From Hyphomicrobium sp. 99 (lineage in GTDB: Bacteria; Pseudomonadota; Alphaproteobacteria; Rhizobiales; Hyphomicrobiaceae), in contig NZ_KQ031382.1 in the NCBI RefSeq assembly GCF_000384335.2, positions 2,677,545-2,741,544 of the forward strand: DNA of 64,000 nucleotides, in the 5' to 3' direction. The notes beneath the pieces were generated by a model, which was not told where the DNA came from, did no database searches, and was given only the letters and a program-made list of their open reading frames with translations. Position 1 is the first letter of the stretch, and every line of letters starts with the position of its first letter. The position numbers and the translations under genes are program-made. Of the stretch, positions 55,760 to 63,734 are shown one piece after another.

Positions 55760-57181
55760 ATGACGGCTCATGTTTCGGTCAAGGACGAGGGCTTTCTCCT
55801 TACCGGCTTCCTCAGCAAACAACGCGCCGCGTTTTTGAACGACGGCCCGCCCTCCGCTGCAGCCCGTCGCGCGGATTTGCTAAAACTGAAGCACGCACTG
55901 GTGAAACGCCGGACGGCCTTCGAAGCCGCCGTCAGCAAGGATTTCGGCTACCGCTCCGCGTACGAAACGCGGATCATGGAAATCACGCCGGTTATCCAGA
56001 TGATCAACTACCTCCGCAGCAATCTGACGAAATGGATGCGGCCCGAGCGCCGCCGTGTCGCGCTTCACTTCCGCCCCGGCCGCACCCGCGTCATTTATCA
56101 GCCGCTCGGCGTCATCGGGATCATCTCTCCGTGGAATTACCCGATATCGCTTGCCCTGACCCCACTCGCGACCGCGATCGCCGCGGGCAATCGCGCCATC
56201 CTGAAACCATCCGAGTTGACGCCGGCGACGAGCGAGCTTCTGAGGTCCGTACTGCGCGAAATTTTCCCCGAGGAACAGGTCGCCGTCGTCACCGGAGGTC
56301 CTGAGATTGGAGCAGCCTTCGCGCGCCTCCCCTTCGACCATCTCGTCTTCACCGGCAGCACCAGCGTCGGCCGCTCGGTGATGAAGGAAGCAGCCGATAA
56401 TCTCGTGCCGGTGACACTAGAGCTCGGCGGCAAATCTCCGGTGTTGATTGGCCCAGACGCCGACATCGAAGCAGCAGCGACAAGCGTCGCCTTCGGAAAG
56501 CTCGCAAATTCCGGCCAAACCTGTATTGCGCCGGACTACGTCCTGGTACCCGAAAAGGACGCCGCCGCCTTCGTTGCGTCCTTCGACGCAACGGCGCGCA
56601 AGTTCTATCCGCAGGGAGCGGCAGACAGGAACTACTCATCCATCATCAACGCGAAGCATTACAATCGCGTGCTCAAGCTGATCGACGATGCGAAGCAAAA
56701 GGGCGCAAAGGTCATCGAAGTCGCGGACAACGGCGGAGCAGAAACGCGTAAGCTCGCGCCTGTGATCGTGCTCAACGTCACCGACGACATGGCCATCATG
56801 CAGCAGGAAATCTTCGGCCCCGCGCTGCCCGTGATGACCTATCGCACCATTGACGATGCGATCGGCTACATCAACCGCAAGCCCCGCCCGCTGGCGCTCT
56901 ATTATTTCGGCCAAAACGGCGAAGATCGCCAGAAGGTTCTGACCCGCACGACGTCAGGCAACGTCACCGTCAACGATACGCTGATGCATTACGTCCAGAA
57001 CGACATCCCGTTCGGCGGCATCGGCATGTCCGGCATGGGCGCCTATCACGGGCACGAAGGCTTCAAATCGCTGAGCCACGCCAAGGGCGTGTTCGAGCAG
57101 AGCCGGTGGAACCTCGGCTGGCTTCTGCATCCGCCATTCAGCAAAACGACGGATGTCGTCATCCGCTATTTTCAACGGTGA
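55760..57181 (+). CDS. Aldehyde dehydrogenase, coniferyl-aldehyde type
   Basis: 473 residues from the ATG at 55760, preceded by AGGAGA. The NAD-dependent ALDH pattern is complete: the Glu in LELGGKSPVLIGPDA and the nucleophile Cys in NSGQTCIAPDYVLVP. The N-terminus (KRRTAFEAAVSKDFGYRSAYETRI) and the short C-terminus place it in the coniferyl aldehyde dehydrogenase/CalB group, whose members oxidise varied aldehydes. It is divergent from the broken TetR gene, which may once have controlled it. Confidence 0.88.
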   Translation: MTAHVSVKDEGFLLTGFLSKQRAAFLNDGPPSAAARRADLLKLKHALVKRRTAFEAAVSKDFGYRSAYETRIMEITPVIQMINYLRSNLTKWMRPERRRVALHFRPGRTRVIYQPLGVIGIISPWNYPISLALTPLATAIAAGNRAILKPSELTPATSELLRSVLREIFPEEQVAVVTGGPEIGAAFARLPFDHLVFTGSTSVGRSVMKEAADNLVPVTLELGGKSPVLIGPDADIEAAATSVAFGKLANSGQTCIAPDYVLVPEKDAAAFVASFDATARKFYPQGAADRNYSSIINAKHYNRVLKLIDDAKQKGAKVIEVADNGGAETRKLAPVIVLNVTDDMAIMQQEIFGPALPVMTYRTIDDAIGYINRKPRPLALYYFGQNGEDRQKVLTRTTSGNVTVNDTLMHYVQNDIPFGGIGMSGMGAYHGHEGFKSLSHAKGVFEQSRWNLGWLLHPPFSKTTDVVIRYFQR

Positions 57182-57264
57182 CTTTCCCTGCCAAATCGCA
57201 TGTATTCGGCCGCCGTTGATCGCCCACGCGGTGGTGAAATTGAAAACCAAAAAAAGGAACTCGA

Positions 57265-57702
57265 ATGCAGCAAACAGTGGTCAGGGTCATCTGCGCGATC
57301 GGTCAGTCCGGTCAGCTCGGCCTCAATGGAGAGCTGCCATGGGAAGGCAACCAAGACCCTGAATACGTGGCCGACGTCGCGCGTTTTTTCGACATCACGC
57401 GCGGCCACGTTTTGTTGGCCGGGCCGAAGACCATTAAAGCCGTACCGGAATTCGCGCGCACCGATCGCACGCTCTTCGTTCTGCGGTCCCACATGGACCC
57501 CGAAGAAACGCTCAAGCAGTTTGCGGGTCGCGTTGTGTACATCGGAGGCGGCCCGCCCGTTTGGGACATCTATGCACGCTTCGTTAGCCACTGGGATATA
57601 ACGCGCCTGCCCTACGATGGTCCGGCGGACCGCTGGTTCAATCCCAATTGGCTGACGGCCGGCAACCACGCTGGCGCGCACGGCAGCGCAGCGTCGGTTT
57701 GA
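57265..57702 (+). CDS. dmrA: DHFR-like reductase, probable dihydromethanopterin reductase (DmrA)
   Basis: 145 residues. The DHFR fold opening VICAIGQSGQLGLNGELPWEG, then HVLLAGPKTI and VVYIGGGPPVWDIYA, are visible, ending WDITRLPYDGPADRWFNPNWL. It is about 15-16 kDa, the size reported for DmrA of Methylorubrum, the last enzyme of tetrahydromethanopterin synthesis. Ordinary FolA is usually longer and lacks this spacing, but I have no alignment to prove the call. It lies over 50 kb from the other H4MPT genes. A hairpin terminator follows. Confidence 0.65.
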   Translation: MQQTVVRVICAIGQSGQLGLNGELPWEGNQDPEYVADVARFFDITRGHVLLAGPKTIKAVPEFARTDRTLFVLRSHMDPEETLKQFAGRVVYIGGGPPVWDIYARFVSHWDITRLPYDGPADRWFNPNWLTAGNHAGAHGSAASV

Positions 57703-57710
57703 AATACAAA

Positions 57711-57737
57711 GGCCGGATGCGTTGCACGCGTCCGGCC
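57711..57737. terminator. Terminator between dmrA-like gene and KGG protein gene
   Basis: A 10-bp stem, GGCCGGATGC with GCGTCCGGCC (one G-U pair), with a 7-base loop, at the convergent ends. Confidence 0.55.
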
Positions 57738-57768
57738 CAAGCTACGAGGTGCGAGTGAATTTCAACCG

Positions 57769-58002
57769 CTAGTGCTGTCCGCCTTTGCGGCCGGCTTCTG
57801 CCGCTCGTTTGGGATCATTCCGAAAATTTCCGCCGCTCTCATGCCCGCCTTTTCGGCCGGCCTGGGACGCAAGTTCGTGATTTCGCGAAAAGCTGCGCTC
57901 ATTGTCCGGAACGCTTGCGCCGCCCTTCCGGGCGATCTCACGCTGCTTTTCGGCATCCATCGATGCGAAGCCGCGTTTTGATGTTCTGTCCTCTTGAGCC
58001 AT
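57769..58002 (-). CDS. KGG-repeat stress protein (con-10 like)
   Basis: 77 residues, very hydrophilic. It has three KGG motifs (ARKGGASVP, GRKGGHESGGNF, GRKGGQH) and MDAEKQREIARKGG, the usual pattern of the con-10/general-stress family. AAAGG stands 8 bases before the ATG. Such proteins rise under desiccation or stationary stress in many proteobacteria. Function at the molecular level unknown. Confidence 0.85.
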   Translation of the reverse strand: MAQEDRTSKRGFASMDAEKQREIARKGGASVPDNERSFSRNHELASQAGRKGGHESGGNFRNDPKRAAEAGRKGGQH

Positions 58003-58412
58003 TTGAACTACCTTTTTGGAGTGAAATTGAATAATCGAGACACGTGAAGTTGCCCCAAATGCAGGCGCCGCTCAGCGACCGCGGAGCAACTGAAGGATCA
58101 ACCTCTTTTTTCGTGCTCGGTTCCGACAACTCTCGTCGGCAAACATGACGTTTTGGCAAGAATGCTCACGAAGCTTGGCGCGCGCCATCGCACAAACCGC
58201 GTCCGTCATGCGGATTATCCAAGCAATTGCTTCGAATTTTGAGAACCGATGACGGGCGATGCACCGGAAAGGCACGCCGAGTTATTCCGCGGAATATGTA
58301 CCCGGCACCAGAAGCAGCCGTGGCGACGCACCGTCTTCATGACAGGCCTCGCCACCGCCATTCTCGGCGTCCGCTATTCAATGCGCCGGTCGTCGCTGCT
58401 CCTTAAGGACGA
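58003..58412. other. Gap between the KGG gene and the DUF2076 gene
   Basis: 410 bases with no convincing gene. It holds the KGG promoter. A 55-codon plus-strand ORF (58249-58416) overlaps the DUF2076 end and lacks a good ribosome-binding site. Confidence 0.4.
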
Positions 58413-59096
58413 CTAGACATCGAAATCGTCGTTGTTACCCCAGCTGTCGTCGTCATCCTGCGCGTCTTGCATATCGTCCTGCGTAGCATCGGCATCTGCC
58501 AAGTCCCGCTGCGCCTGATCGCGATCATCATCCGCGTCCTGCGCTTGGTCCTGAAGATTATCGATCGTCTTTTGATCAGCCGCGCTGGCTCCGCCACCAC
58601 CCGCCCAGGCCTGTCCGCCTGCTCCGCCTCCAAAGAGGCTCCGAATTCCATCAGCGAGAAACACGCCTCCCGCGACACCGGCAGCTGTCGAGAGTGCCGA
58701 AGATAAAAATCCGCCACCTCCCGCCGGGCGTGCAGGGGAACCCCAGGGGCTACTGGGTTGAGCTGGCGGCACCGCGTCCGAGGGTGCAGCCTGCGGGGAC
58801 GACGCATATCGACTTCCGCTTTGAGGAACAGACGCGCCACCGAGGAAACTTCCGCCGCGCCCGGTTTGCTGCTGTTGCTGCCGTAAAGCGCCTTCCAGCT
58901 CTCTGATGCGAGCCTCCGCGCGTTCGACGGCCTGCTGCTGGACGATGACTGTCTGCGCAAGATAATATGGCGCATCCGGAGAGCGCCGCACGAGATCCTG
59001 GATGAGCGCTTGCGCTTCCAGATCCTTATCACCGCCATCGAAATTGCGGAGCCGCGCAAATAAATCCTCGATGAGCTGCTTTTCTTCCGCGTTCAT
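58413..59096 (-). CDS. DUF2076-family protein
   Basis: 227 residues from the ATG at 59096. It opens MNAEEKQLIEDLFARLR, with YYLAQTVIVQQQAVERAEARI and an ELEGALRQQQQQ coiled region, then a Gly/Pro/Ala-rich linker, FLSSALSTAAGVAGGVFLADGI, and a strongly acidic C-terminus rich in Asp and Gln. These are the standard DUF2076 parts. Function unknown; the acidic tail is a feature of the family. Confidence 0.85.
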   Translation of the reverse strand: MNAEEKQLIEDLFARLRNFDGGDKDLEAQALIQDLVRRSPDAPYYLAQTVIVQQQAVERAEARIRELEGALRQQQQQTGRGGSFLGGASVPQSGSRYASSPQAAPSDAVPPAQPSSPWGSPARPAGGGGFLSSALSTAAGVAGGVFLADGIRSLFGGGAGGQAWAGGGGASAADQKTIDNLQDQAQDADDDRDQAQRDLADADATQDDMQDAQDDDDSWGNNDDFDV

Positions 59097-59623
59097 GAGG
59101 TTAGTCTCCTTGCTTGGCCGTCTAGGCCGACTGTTCTGCAACGCATGTAAGAACCGGATTGCGGTAGTGACATGGGGGCAGAGATTAATTTTTGGCTGGG
59201 TTGATTGAACGGCCGAGGACCCAGCGCGGCTGCGCGTTTGTGGGAGCACCCCTGCCGTGACGGCCTCGGTAATTCGGTTTGAGATGAATCTGCCAGGAAG
59301 CGGGCCGCTTCTCACATCAGCCGTTCGGACTAGATAAAAAGACCAGAGCAACGCAACGAAGTTCGGCTCAGGTACGTTTCCGGAGAGTAGGCTTTGGTGT
59401 GCCAGCGAAGGGATCGACGGATACTCACGTTCGCCCCAGCTCATCCGGTACCGAAAGCGTTAGCGCCCTCATCCGTACTCCCCAGCGCAACGGAAAGCCC
59501 GGCCGTCCTTGCGGTATCTTCGGGCTTCCAATCCAGCACGGCCTAGCGACAGAACCATTCTGTCCGTTTCAACGGAAAAGGCGCTATATCTATCCGAGTA
59601 CGTCCTTTGTTGGGAGAACGGTG
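59097..59623. other. Intergenic region with a possible structured RNA
   Basis: 527 bases without a protein gene. It contains a closed structure at 59213-59269 (CCGAGG with CCTCGG, enclosing GCGC-GGCT-GCGC and GGGAGCACCC) and a hairpin GAAGCG-GGC-CGCTTC near 59295-59310. No tRNA consensus is present. A short peptide gene follows at 59624. Confidence 0.35.
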
Positions 59624-59710
59624 ATGGATAAAATCGTACTGCCCCTGTTGTTCATCTTATTGGTGATCCTCTGCACGGCAATTTTCCACATGGCCAATGT
59701 TGCGTCCTAG
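59624..59710 (+). CDS. 28-residue single-helix membrane peptide
   Basis: Start ATG at 59624 with GGGAG at 8 bases. The peptide MDKIVLPLLFILLVILCTAIF is one hydrophobic helix with a polar end HMANVAS. A terminator hairpin lies 13 bases after the stop. The combination of ribosome-binding site, membrane helix and terminator suggests a real small membrane protein. An upstream GTG at 59399 in the same frame has no ribosome-binding site. Confidence 0.55.
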   Translation: MDKIVLPLLFILLVILCTAIFHMANVAS

Positions 59711-59723
59711 GCCTGAAATGAAA

Positions 59724-59747
59724 AAAGCGGCCCTTGCAGGCCGCTTT
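59724..59747. terminator. Bidirectional terminator between the small peptide and the TonB receptor
   Basis: AAAGCGGCC with GGCCGCTTT, a perfect 9-bp stem with a CTTGCA loop. On the minus strand TTTTTT follows, so it mainly serves the TonB receptor. Confidence 0.75.
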
Positions 59748-59776
59748 CGCATTTCTGGGTTGAGCTACGTAGAGAC

Positions 59777-62308
59777 TTAGAATTTCACCTTCACGCCGCC
59801 GTAAGCCGCAAACGGGAGGGCCGGCACGATAGTCCGCGGGTTGTTCTTGTCGAACTCGACACCCGTCACTGGTGTCAACTCGTTGGCATCGTCTACGCTG
59901 AAATAGGTACCGTAAAGCGAGTAGCGATTGTCGAGCAGATTTTCGATCAATCCGTAGACCTGGATATGATCGGTTATGTCGTAAGACGAGTGCAGATTGA
60001 CCTTGGCGTAGCCCGCAAGCGGCCGCGAGAGATTAGCCGCGTCCTCGAAGAAGAACTGCGAGCTCGCGGCGATGACGTCTGCACCGAACTTCCACTTCGG
60101 CGTCATCCAGTAGTCGAAACCTGCCTTGAAGGTGTGGGCAGGAACGCCCGGAATTCGATCGCCCTTGCTGACGAAGGTGCAGTTTCCTGTATCTGCAGTC
60201 GGGTCGTTCGGATCAAGAGGGCATGGCTCCACGCCGGGGCCTTCCGGATGATTAGGAGCCGGGAAGAATGGAATCGCGGATTGGAACGTAGCGTCGGTAT
60301 AAGTGTAGTTTCCGTACGCAAAGAGGCGCTTCGACCGATAGGAGAGGTTCGCCTCAACGCCCTGACGCAACGTTGTGCCGATGTTCTGGAAGTAGCCGCG
60401 GCCCGTCTGCGTGGAGGCGGCGCTGAAGATGTCATCGGAGTTCTCAGTCCGGAACAGACCGACACCCCAGTTCCATTCCGATCCGTTCCAATTATTGACT
60501 GTGCCGCGGAAGCCCGTTTCCCAAGTGCGAGAAACGACCTGCTTCAACGGCGGATCCGATGTCAGGAAGCTCTCGATGAGGCACGGGTTTTCAGGATCCG
60601 AGCACGCAATTTCCGCAGCCGTCGGAGCGCGGTTGGCTTCCGAATAACCGCCATACCAATTGAGCGCCGGATTGAACGAATACGTCAGACCGGCAGACGG
60701 ATTGAAGCGGCTGTACTTGTTGACGCCATTGAGGAGGTCGTTTTCCGCATCACCCGTATTCTCGATCTCGATGCGCGCGTAATTGTAACGGCCACCGACC
60801 GTCAAGGCGAGCTTATCCGTGATGTTGAACGTATCAGCGAAGAAGGCTCCGAAATAATCGTTCGTCGTTGACAAAGAGCGGGGATCAAAATCTTGCGATC
60901 CCGTCATGATTGTGCCCGTCCCGCCGACGACGAACTTCGGCTGCATAAAGCCGAGTTCACTTTCCGCCGTATAGGCTACTCTGCCGCGATCATAGCTTAC
61001 GCCGACAACGAATTGGTTGTTGTGACCGAAGAGCTTCGCCGTCTCCGTGGCCTGAAGGCTGATACCCGCCCCATCAGCATTCTGTGACGTGTGGTCGATC
61101 GTGGCGTAGGACGCAGTAGGGTCGAAATCGATTGGCGCGCCGTGGGCATCCAAAACTTCTTCATCACCCGAACAAAGGTGGCCGTTGCAGTCTTTCGGAT
61201 CGTCGAACAGGTTGCCGTCCAAGTGCTTCTGATTGAAGTGGCGATAGTACGTGACACCGGAGAAGGTCAGCGTATCGGTTGCCTTGACCTTACCGTTCAC
61301 CGAGTACATCTGCATCTCGTTGTCGGTCGTCTGCGGTGATGTGAACGTCAGTCGCCTGCTGATGTCGAGAAGCTGCTCAGGCGCTGCGGCCGTCACGCCG
61401 ACATGGTTATCGGCACCCGTGAAGTTGAAATGGAACTCAGCCCGGTCCCCTTTGACGCCGAGGTCGAAATACCCTCTGCGCACCTCGGCATCTGAGAAGT
61501 CGCGGAACCCATCATCGTTGATGGCCTCGAACGCTCCGTACATACCCCAATTACCGCTACGCAAGCCGGCCTCCGCAGAGACTTGCTTGCGGCCGAACGA
61601 GCCAAAGCGCGTATCGATGTCCGCGCCCTGGTAATTGAACCCGTCCTTCATGTCGATGACGACTGAACCACCCAGCGCATTGAGACCGAAGACCGGATTG
61701 CCGGTCACCAGCGCAACATTATTGATCGCATTCGACGGCAGGAAATCCCAGTTGACGATATCGCCGAACGCTTCGTTGATCCGGACGCCGTTCTGATAGA
61801 CCGCGAGCCCCTGCGCGACACCATTCACAGGCGACGCATCGAAGCCACGATACTGAATGTTGGTCTGGAATTGGTTGCCCTGCACGTCGGTGACGATCAG
61901 GCCGGGAACCTGACTCTGCAGCGCATCCTGAAGGATGACTGCTCCATCTCTCTTGATGTCCGAGGAATTCATCTGGAAGACGCTTCCGGGAACTTTATCG
62001 ACCGGAATTTCACTGCCCCCCAGCGGCGACATCTTCACGGTACTTGCCTCGGCGTTCACCGGCGTTGCATCGCCTGCGGGAGGCGCGCTCGCAGCGGCGA
62101 CCGGCGCGGCCTTCTCGGGCTTCTTGGCCTGCTTGACGGGCTTCGGCTTAGGCTTCGCCTGCTCTTGGATTACCTGAACTTCAGGAAGGGTCTCTACTGC
62201 TGCCGGAGGAGTCTGGTTTGCATTCCCTGCGTCCTGCGCAAGCGCAGGTCCCCAATGACCGATCAACAGCGCTACGGCTGCCGCCGAAGCAAATAACTCA
62301 CGAGTCAT
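59777..62308 (-). CDS. TonB-dependent outer-membrane receptor
   Basis: 843 residues from the ATG at 62308, with GGGGAAG upstream. After the signal peptide comes LPEVQVIQEQ, a TonB-box-like segment, then a Lys/Pro/Ala-rich linker of about 40 residues, and the plug (GAVILQDALQSQVPGLIV, NIQYRGFDASPVNG). The barrel ends in KVKF with the terminal Phe used for outer-membrane insertion. Barrel loops carry paired cysteines. The ligand is unknown; in methylotrophs receptors like this serve siderophores, cobalamin or lanthanide carriers (LutH). Confidence 0.88.
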   Translation of the reverse strand: MTRELFASAAAVALLIGHWGPALAQDAGNANQTPPAAVETLPEVQVIQEQAKPKPKPVKQAKKPEKAAPVAAASAPPAGDATPVNAEASTVKMSPLGGSEIPVDKVPGSVFQMNSSDIKRDGAVILQDALQSQVPGLIVTDVQGNQFQTNIQYRGFDASPVNGVAQGLAVYQNGVRINEAFGDIVNWDFLPSNAINNVALVTGNPVFGLNALGGSVVIDMKDGFNYQGADIDTRFGSFGRKQVSAEAGLRSGNWGMYGAFEAINDDGFRDFSDAEVRRGYFDLGVKGDRAEFHFNFTGADNHVGVTAAAPEQLLDISRRLTFTSPQTTDNEMQMYSVNGKVKATDTLTFSGVTYYRHFNQKHLDGNLFDDPKDCNGHLCSGDEEVLDAHGAPIDFDPTASYATIDHTSQNADGAGISLQATETAKLFGHNNQFVVGVSYDRGRVAYTAESELGFMQPKFVVGGTGTIMTGSQDFDPRSLSTTNDYFGAFFADTFNITDKLALTVGGRYNYARIEIENTGDAENDLLNGVNKYSRFNPSAGLTYSFNPALNWYGGYSEANRAPTAAEIACSDPENPCLIESFLTSDPPLKQVVSRTWETGFRGTVNNWNGSEWNWGVGLFRTENSDDIFSAASTQTGRGYFQNIGTTLRQGVEANLSYRSKRLFAYGNYTYTDATFQSAIPFFPAPNHPEGPGVEPCPLDPNDPTADTGNCTFVSKGDRIPGVPAHTFKAGFDYWMTPKWKFGADVIAASSQFFFEDAANLSRPLAGYAKVNLHSSYDITDHIQVYGLIENLLDNRYSLYGTYFSVDDANELTPVTGVEFDKNNPRTIVPALPFAAYGGVKVKF

Positions 62309-62786
62309 CCCCTGACTTCCCCATTTTCTTGGCGCTCTCCCGATGCCTGCCAAGCATCGAGTTGCAGCGCGAACATCCCAGTAATCACGACTCTGACTAC
62401 TGCCCCGGGGACAAGGAACGGATTTAAAACGAATGGGTCAATCCAATGATCACCCCGAGTTTTTCCCGAGGATACCATTCGCTGAGCATAAGTTGCATTG
62501 AAGCAACGAAGTTGCTGAAATCGGGAAAAATTCCCTGTCGCGGCGGGAATTATCATGGCGTCTGCATACCCGGCTCAGCCGGGAGCGGCAGTGTGAACGA
62601 GCTGCGGGAGATGCTTCCGCGAGGATAATCCATCGGCTCTGTGACGATGCGACCGGTTAAATTGCCGATCTCGATACAATCGCCCGACGCTCGCAAACCC
62701 CACACAATATTTTACGCGGGTTTAATGGCTCAACTGCTGTGATGGAAACCGCTTACTATTGTGCGTCCTAGACTTCGGAAAATCTG
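62309..62786 (-). other. Long leader and promoter region of the TonB receptor gene
   Basis: 478 bases before the next gene, no ORF. On the minus strand it can form CCCGGC-TGA-GCCGGG (62569-62583), ATTCCC with GGGAAT (62530-62550), and alternative hairpins of GCAAC and GTTGC blocks at 62492-62516. Segments GGCTGAG, GATAAT and GCGACAGGGAA occur in the order seen in a TPP riboswitch, but the core ACCTGAT is missing. Confidence 0.35.
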
Positions 62787-63158
62787 GTGTCTCTTTCCCT
62801 CGCAAATTCCCTAACCGACAAATCCAATCCCGCTGGGTCATCTATCAAGACCGTGGTGGGCTTTTTAGGATGCGGAATTCTAATCGCTGCATTGGTCAGT
62901 CTATTCTTGCCGTCCCACGAGGAAAGGATCGTCACGCTCGCGAAGCGGCAAGTTCTCAATCGCCTTACAAATCCGGAAAGCGCCGTCTTCGCCGAAGTCC
63001 GCGTCGCTGAGGAACGGGTCAAAGCCTGGACATCGATCGCCATCCACGGCTGCGTGAGGGAGCGCAATGCCGCCAGCGAATTCCCGATCTGGAGAGGCTT
63101 TTCCGTCGAAGGTGACGAGGTGAGCTTTCGCTCGGTCTATTGCCCGTTCCTTCCCTGA
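62787..63158 (+). CDS. Hypothetical membrane-anchored protein
   Basis: 123 residues from a GTG at 62787, with GGAA 6 bases upstream. One membrane segment near residues 22-42 (VVGFLGCGILIAALVSLFL) is followed by a basic helix and a domain with two cysteines (IHGCVRER and VYCPFLP). No family recognised. Confidence 0.5.
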   Translation: MSLSLANSLTDKSNPAGSSIKTVVGFLGCGILIAALVSLFLPSHEERIVTLAKRQVLNRLTNPESAVFAEVRVAEERVKAWTSIAIHGCVRERNAASEFPIWRGFSVEGDEVSFRSVYCPFLP

Positions 63159-63261
63159 TCGATAACAGCGCATCATCGCGAAAGGTCCGCAGACAAAACG
63201 GCGGGCGCGCTGTTTGCACTCCCGCCGCCATTCTCAAGCCGCTCGGCTTTCCGCAATTTGC

Positions 63262-63564
63262 TTATCGCCAACGGCCGTCGCCGCGTGGGTCGCGCCGATC
63301 GTCCCAGCCGTAACGATTGCGATCCCGCTCGAAGCGGTGATCACCCCGCCAGTGTCGGCGCCAGCCTTCGTCACCGCCCCAGCGATGCTCATGACGCCAC
63401 CAAGGGCGACGGCCTTCATAGTATCCCTCGTCGTGGACGCGCTGAACGGTTGAAGGACCGCGATAGGCGTTGTTGCCCACCGCAAAGTCCGCCTTCGCTT
63501 CGGTAAGGCCTGCGAACGTTGTCAGGGCTAGAGCTACCGGCAAAAGCGCAAGAGTGCGTTTCAT
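63262..63564 (-). CDS. Small exported Arg/Trp/His-rich protein
   Basis: 100 residues from the ATG at 63564, with GGAGGAAG just upstream. Signal peptide ends GLTEAKA. The mature part is short and unusually rich in Arg, Trp, His, Gly and Asp (for example RRPWWRHEHRWGG). Such composition suggests metal or nucleic-acid contact, but no family is recognised. Confidence 0.6.
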   Translation of the reverse strand: MKRTLALLPVALALTTFAGLTEAKADFAVGNNAYRGPSTVQRVHDEGYYEGRRPWWRHEHRWGGDEGWRRHWRGDHRFERDRNRYGWDDRRDPRGDGRWR

Positions 63565-63734
63565 GACTTCCTCCCTCAAGCGCGCTCACATGGCCGCTTG
63601 ATCAGAGTCGCATTCAACATCAACGCCCCGCAACCCAGGCTGAACAGACGGTTTACCCGCCGTTGGGAAGCTCGCCGCAAGGCCGCCATGATTTGCGCAG
63701 CGCCGGCTCAGAAAGCGCCAGGCGCCCCCGCGCT

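Noticed and set aside
58249..58416. A 55-codon plus-strand ORF between the KGG gene and DUF2076
   Set aside because: Weak ribosome-binding site and overlap with the DUF2076 3' end; left as unproven.
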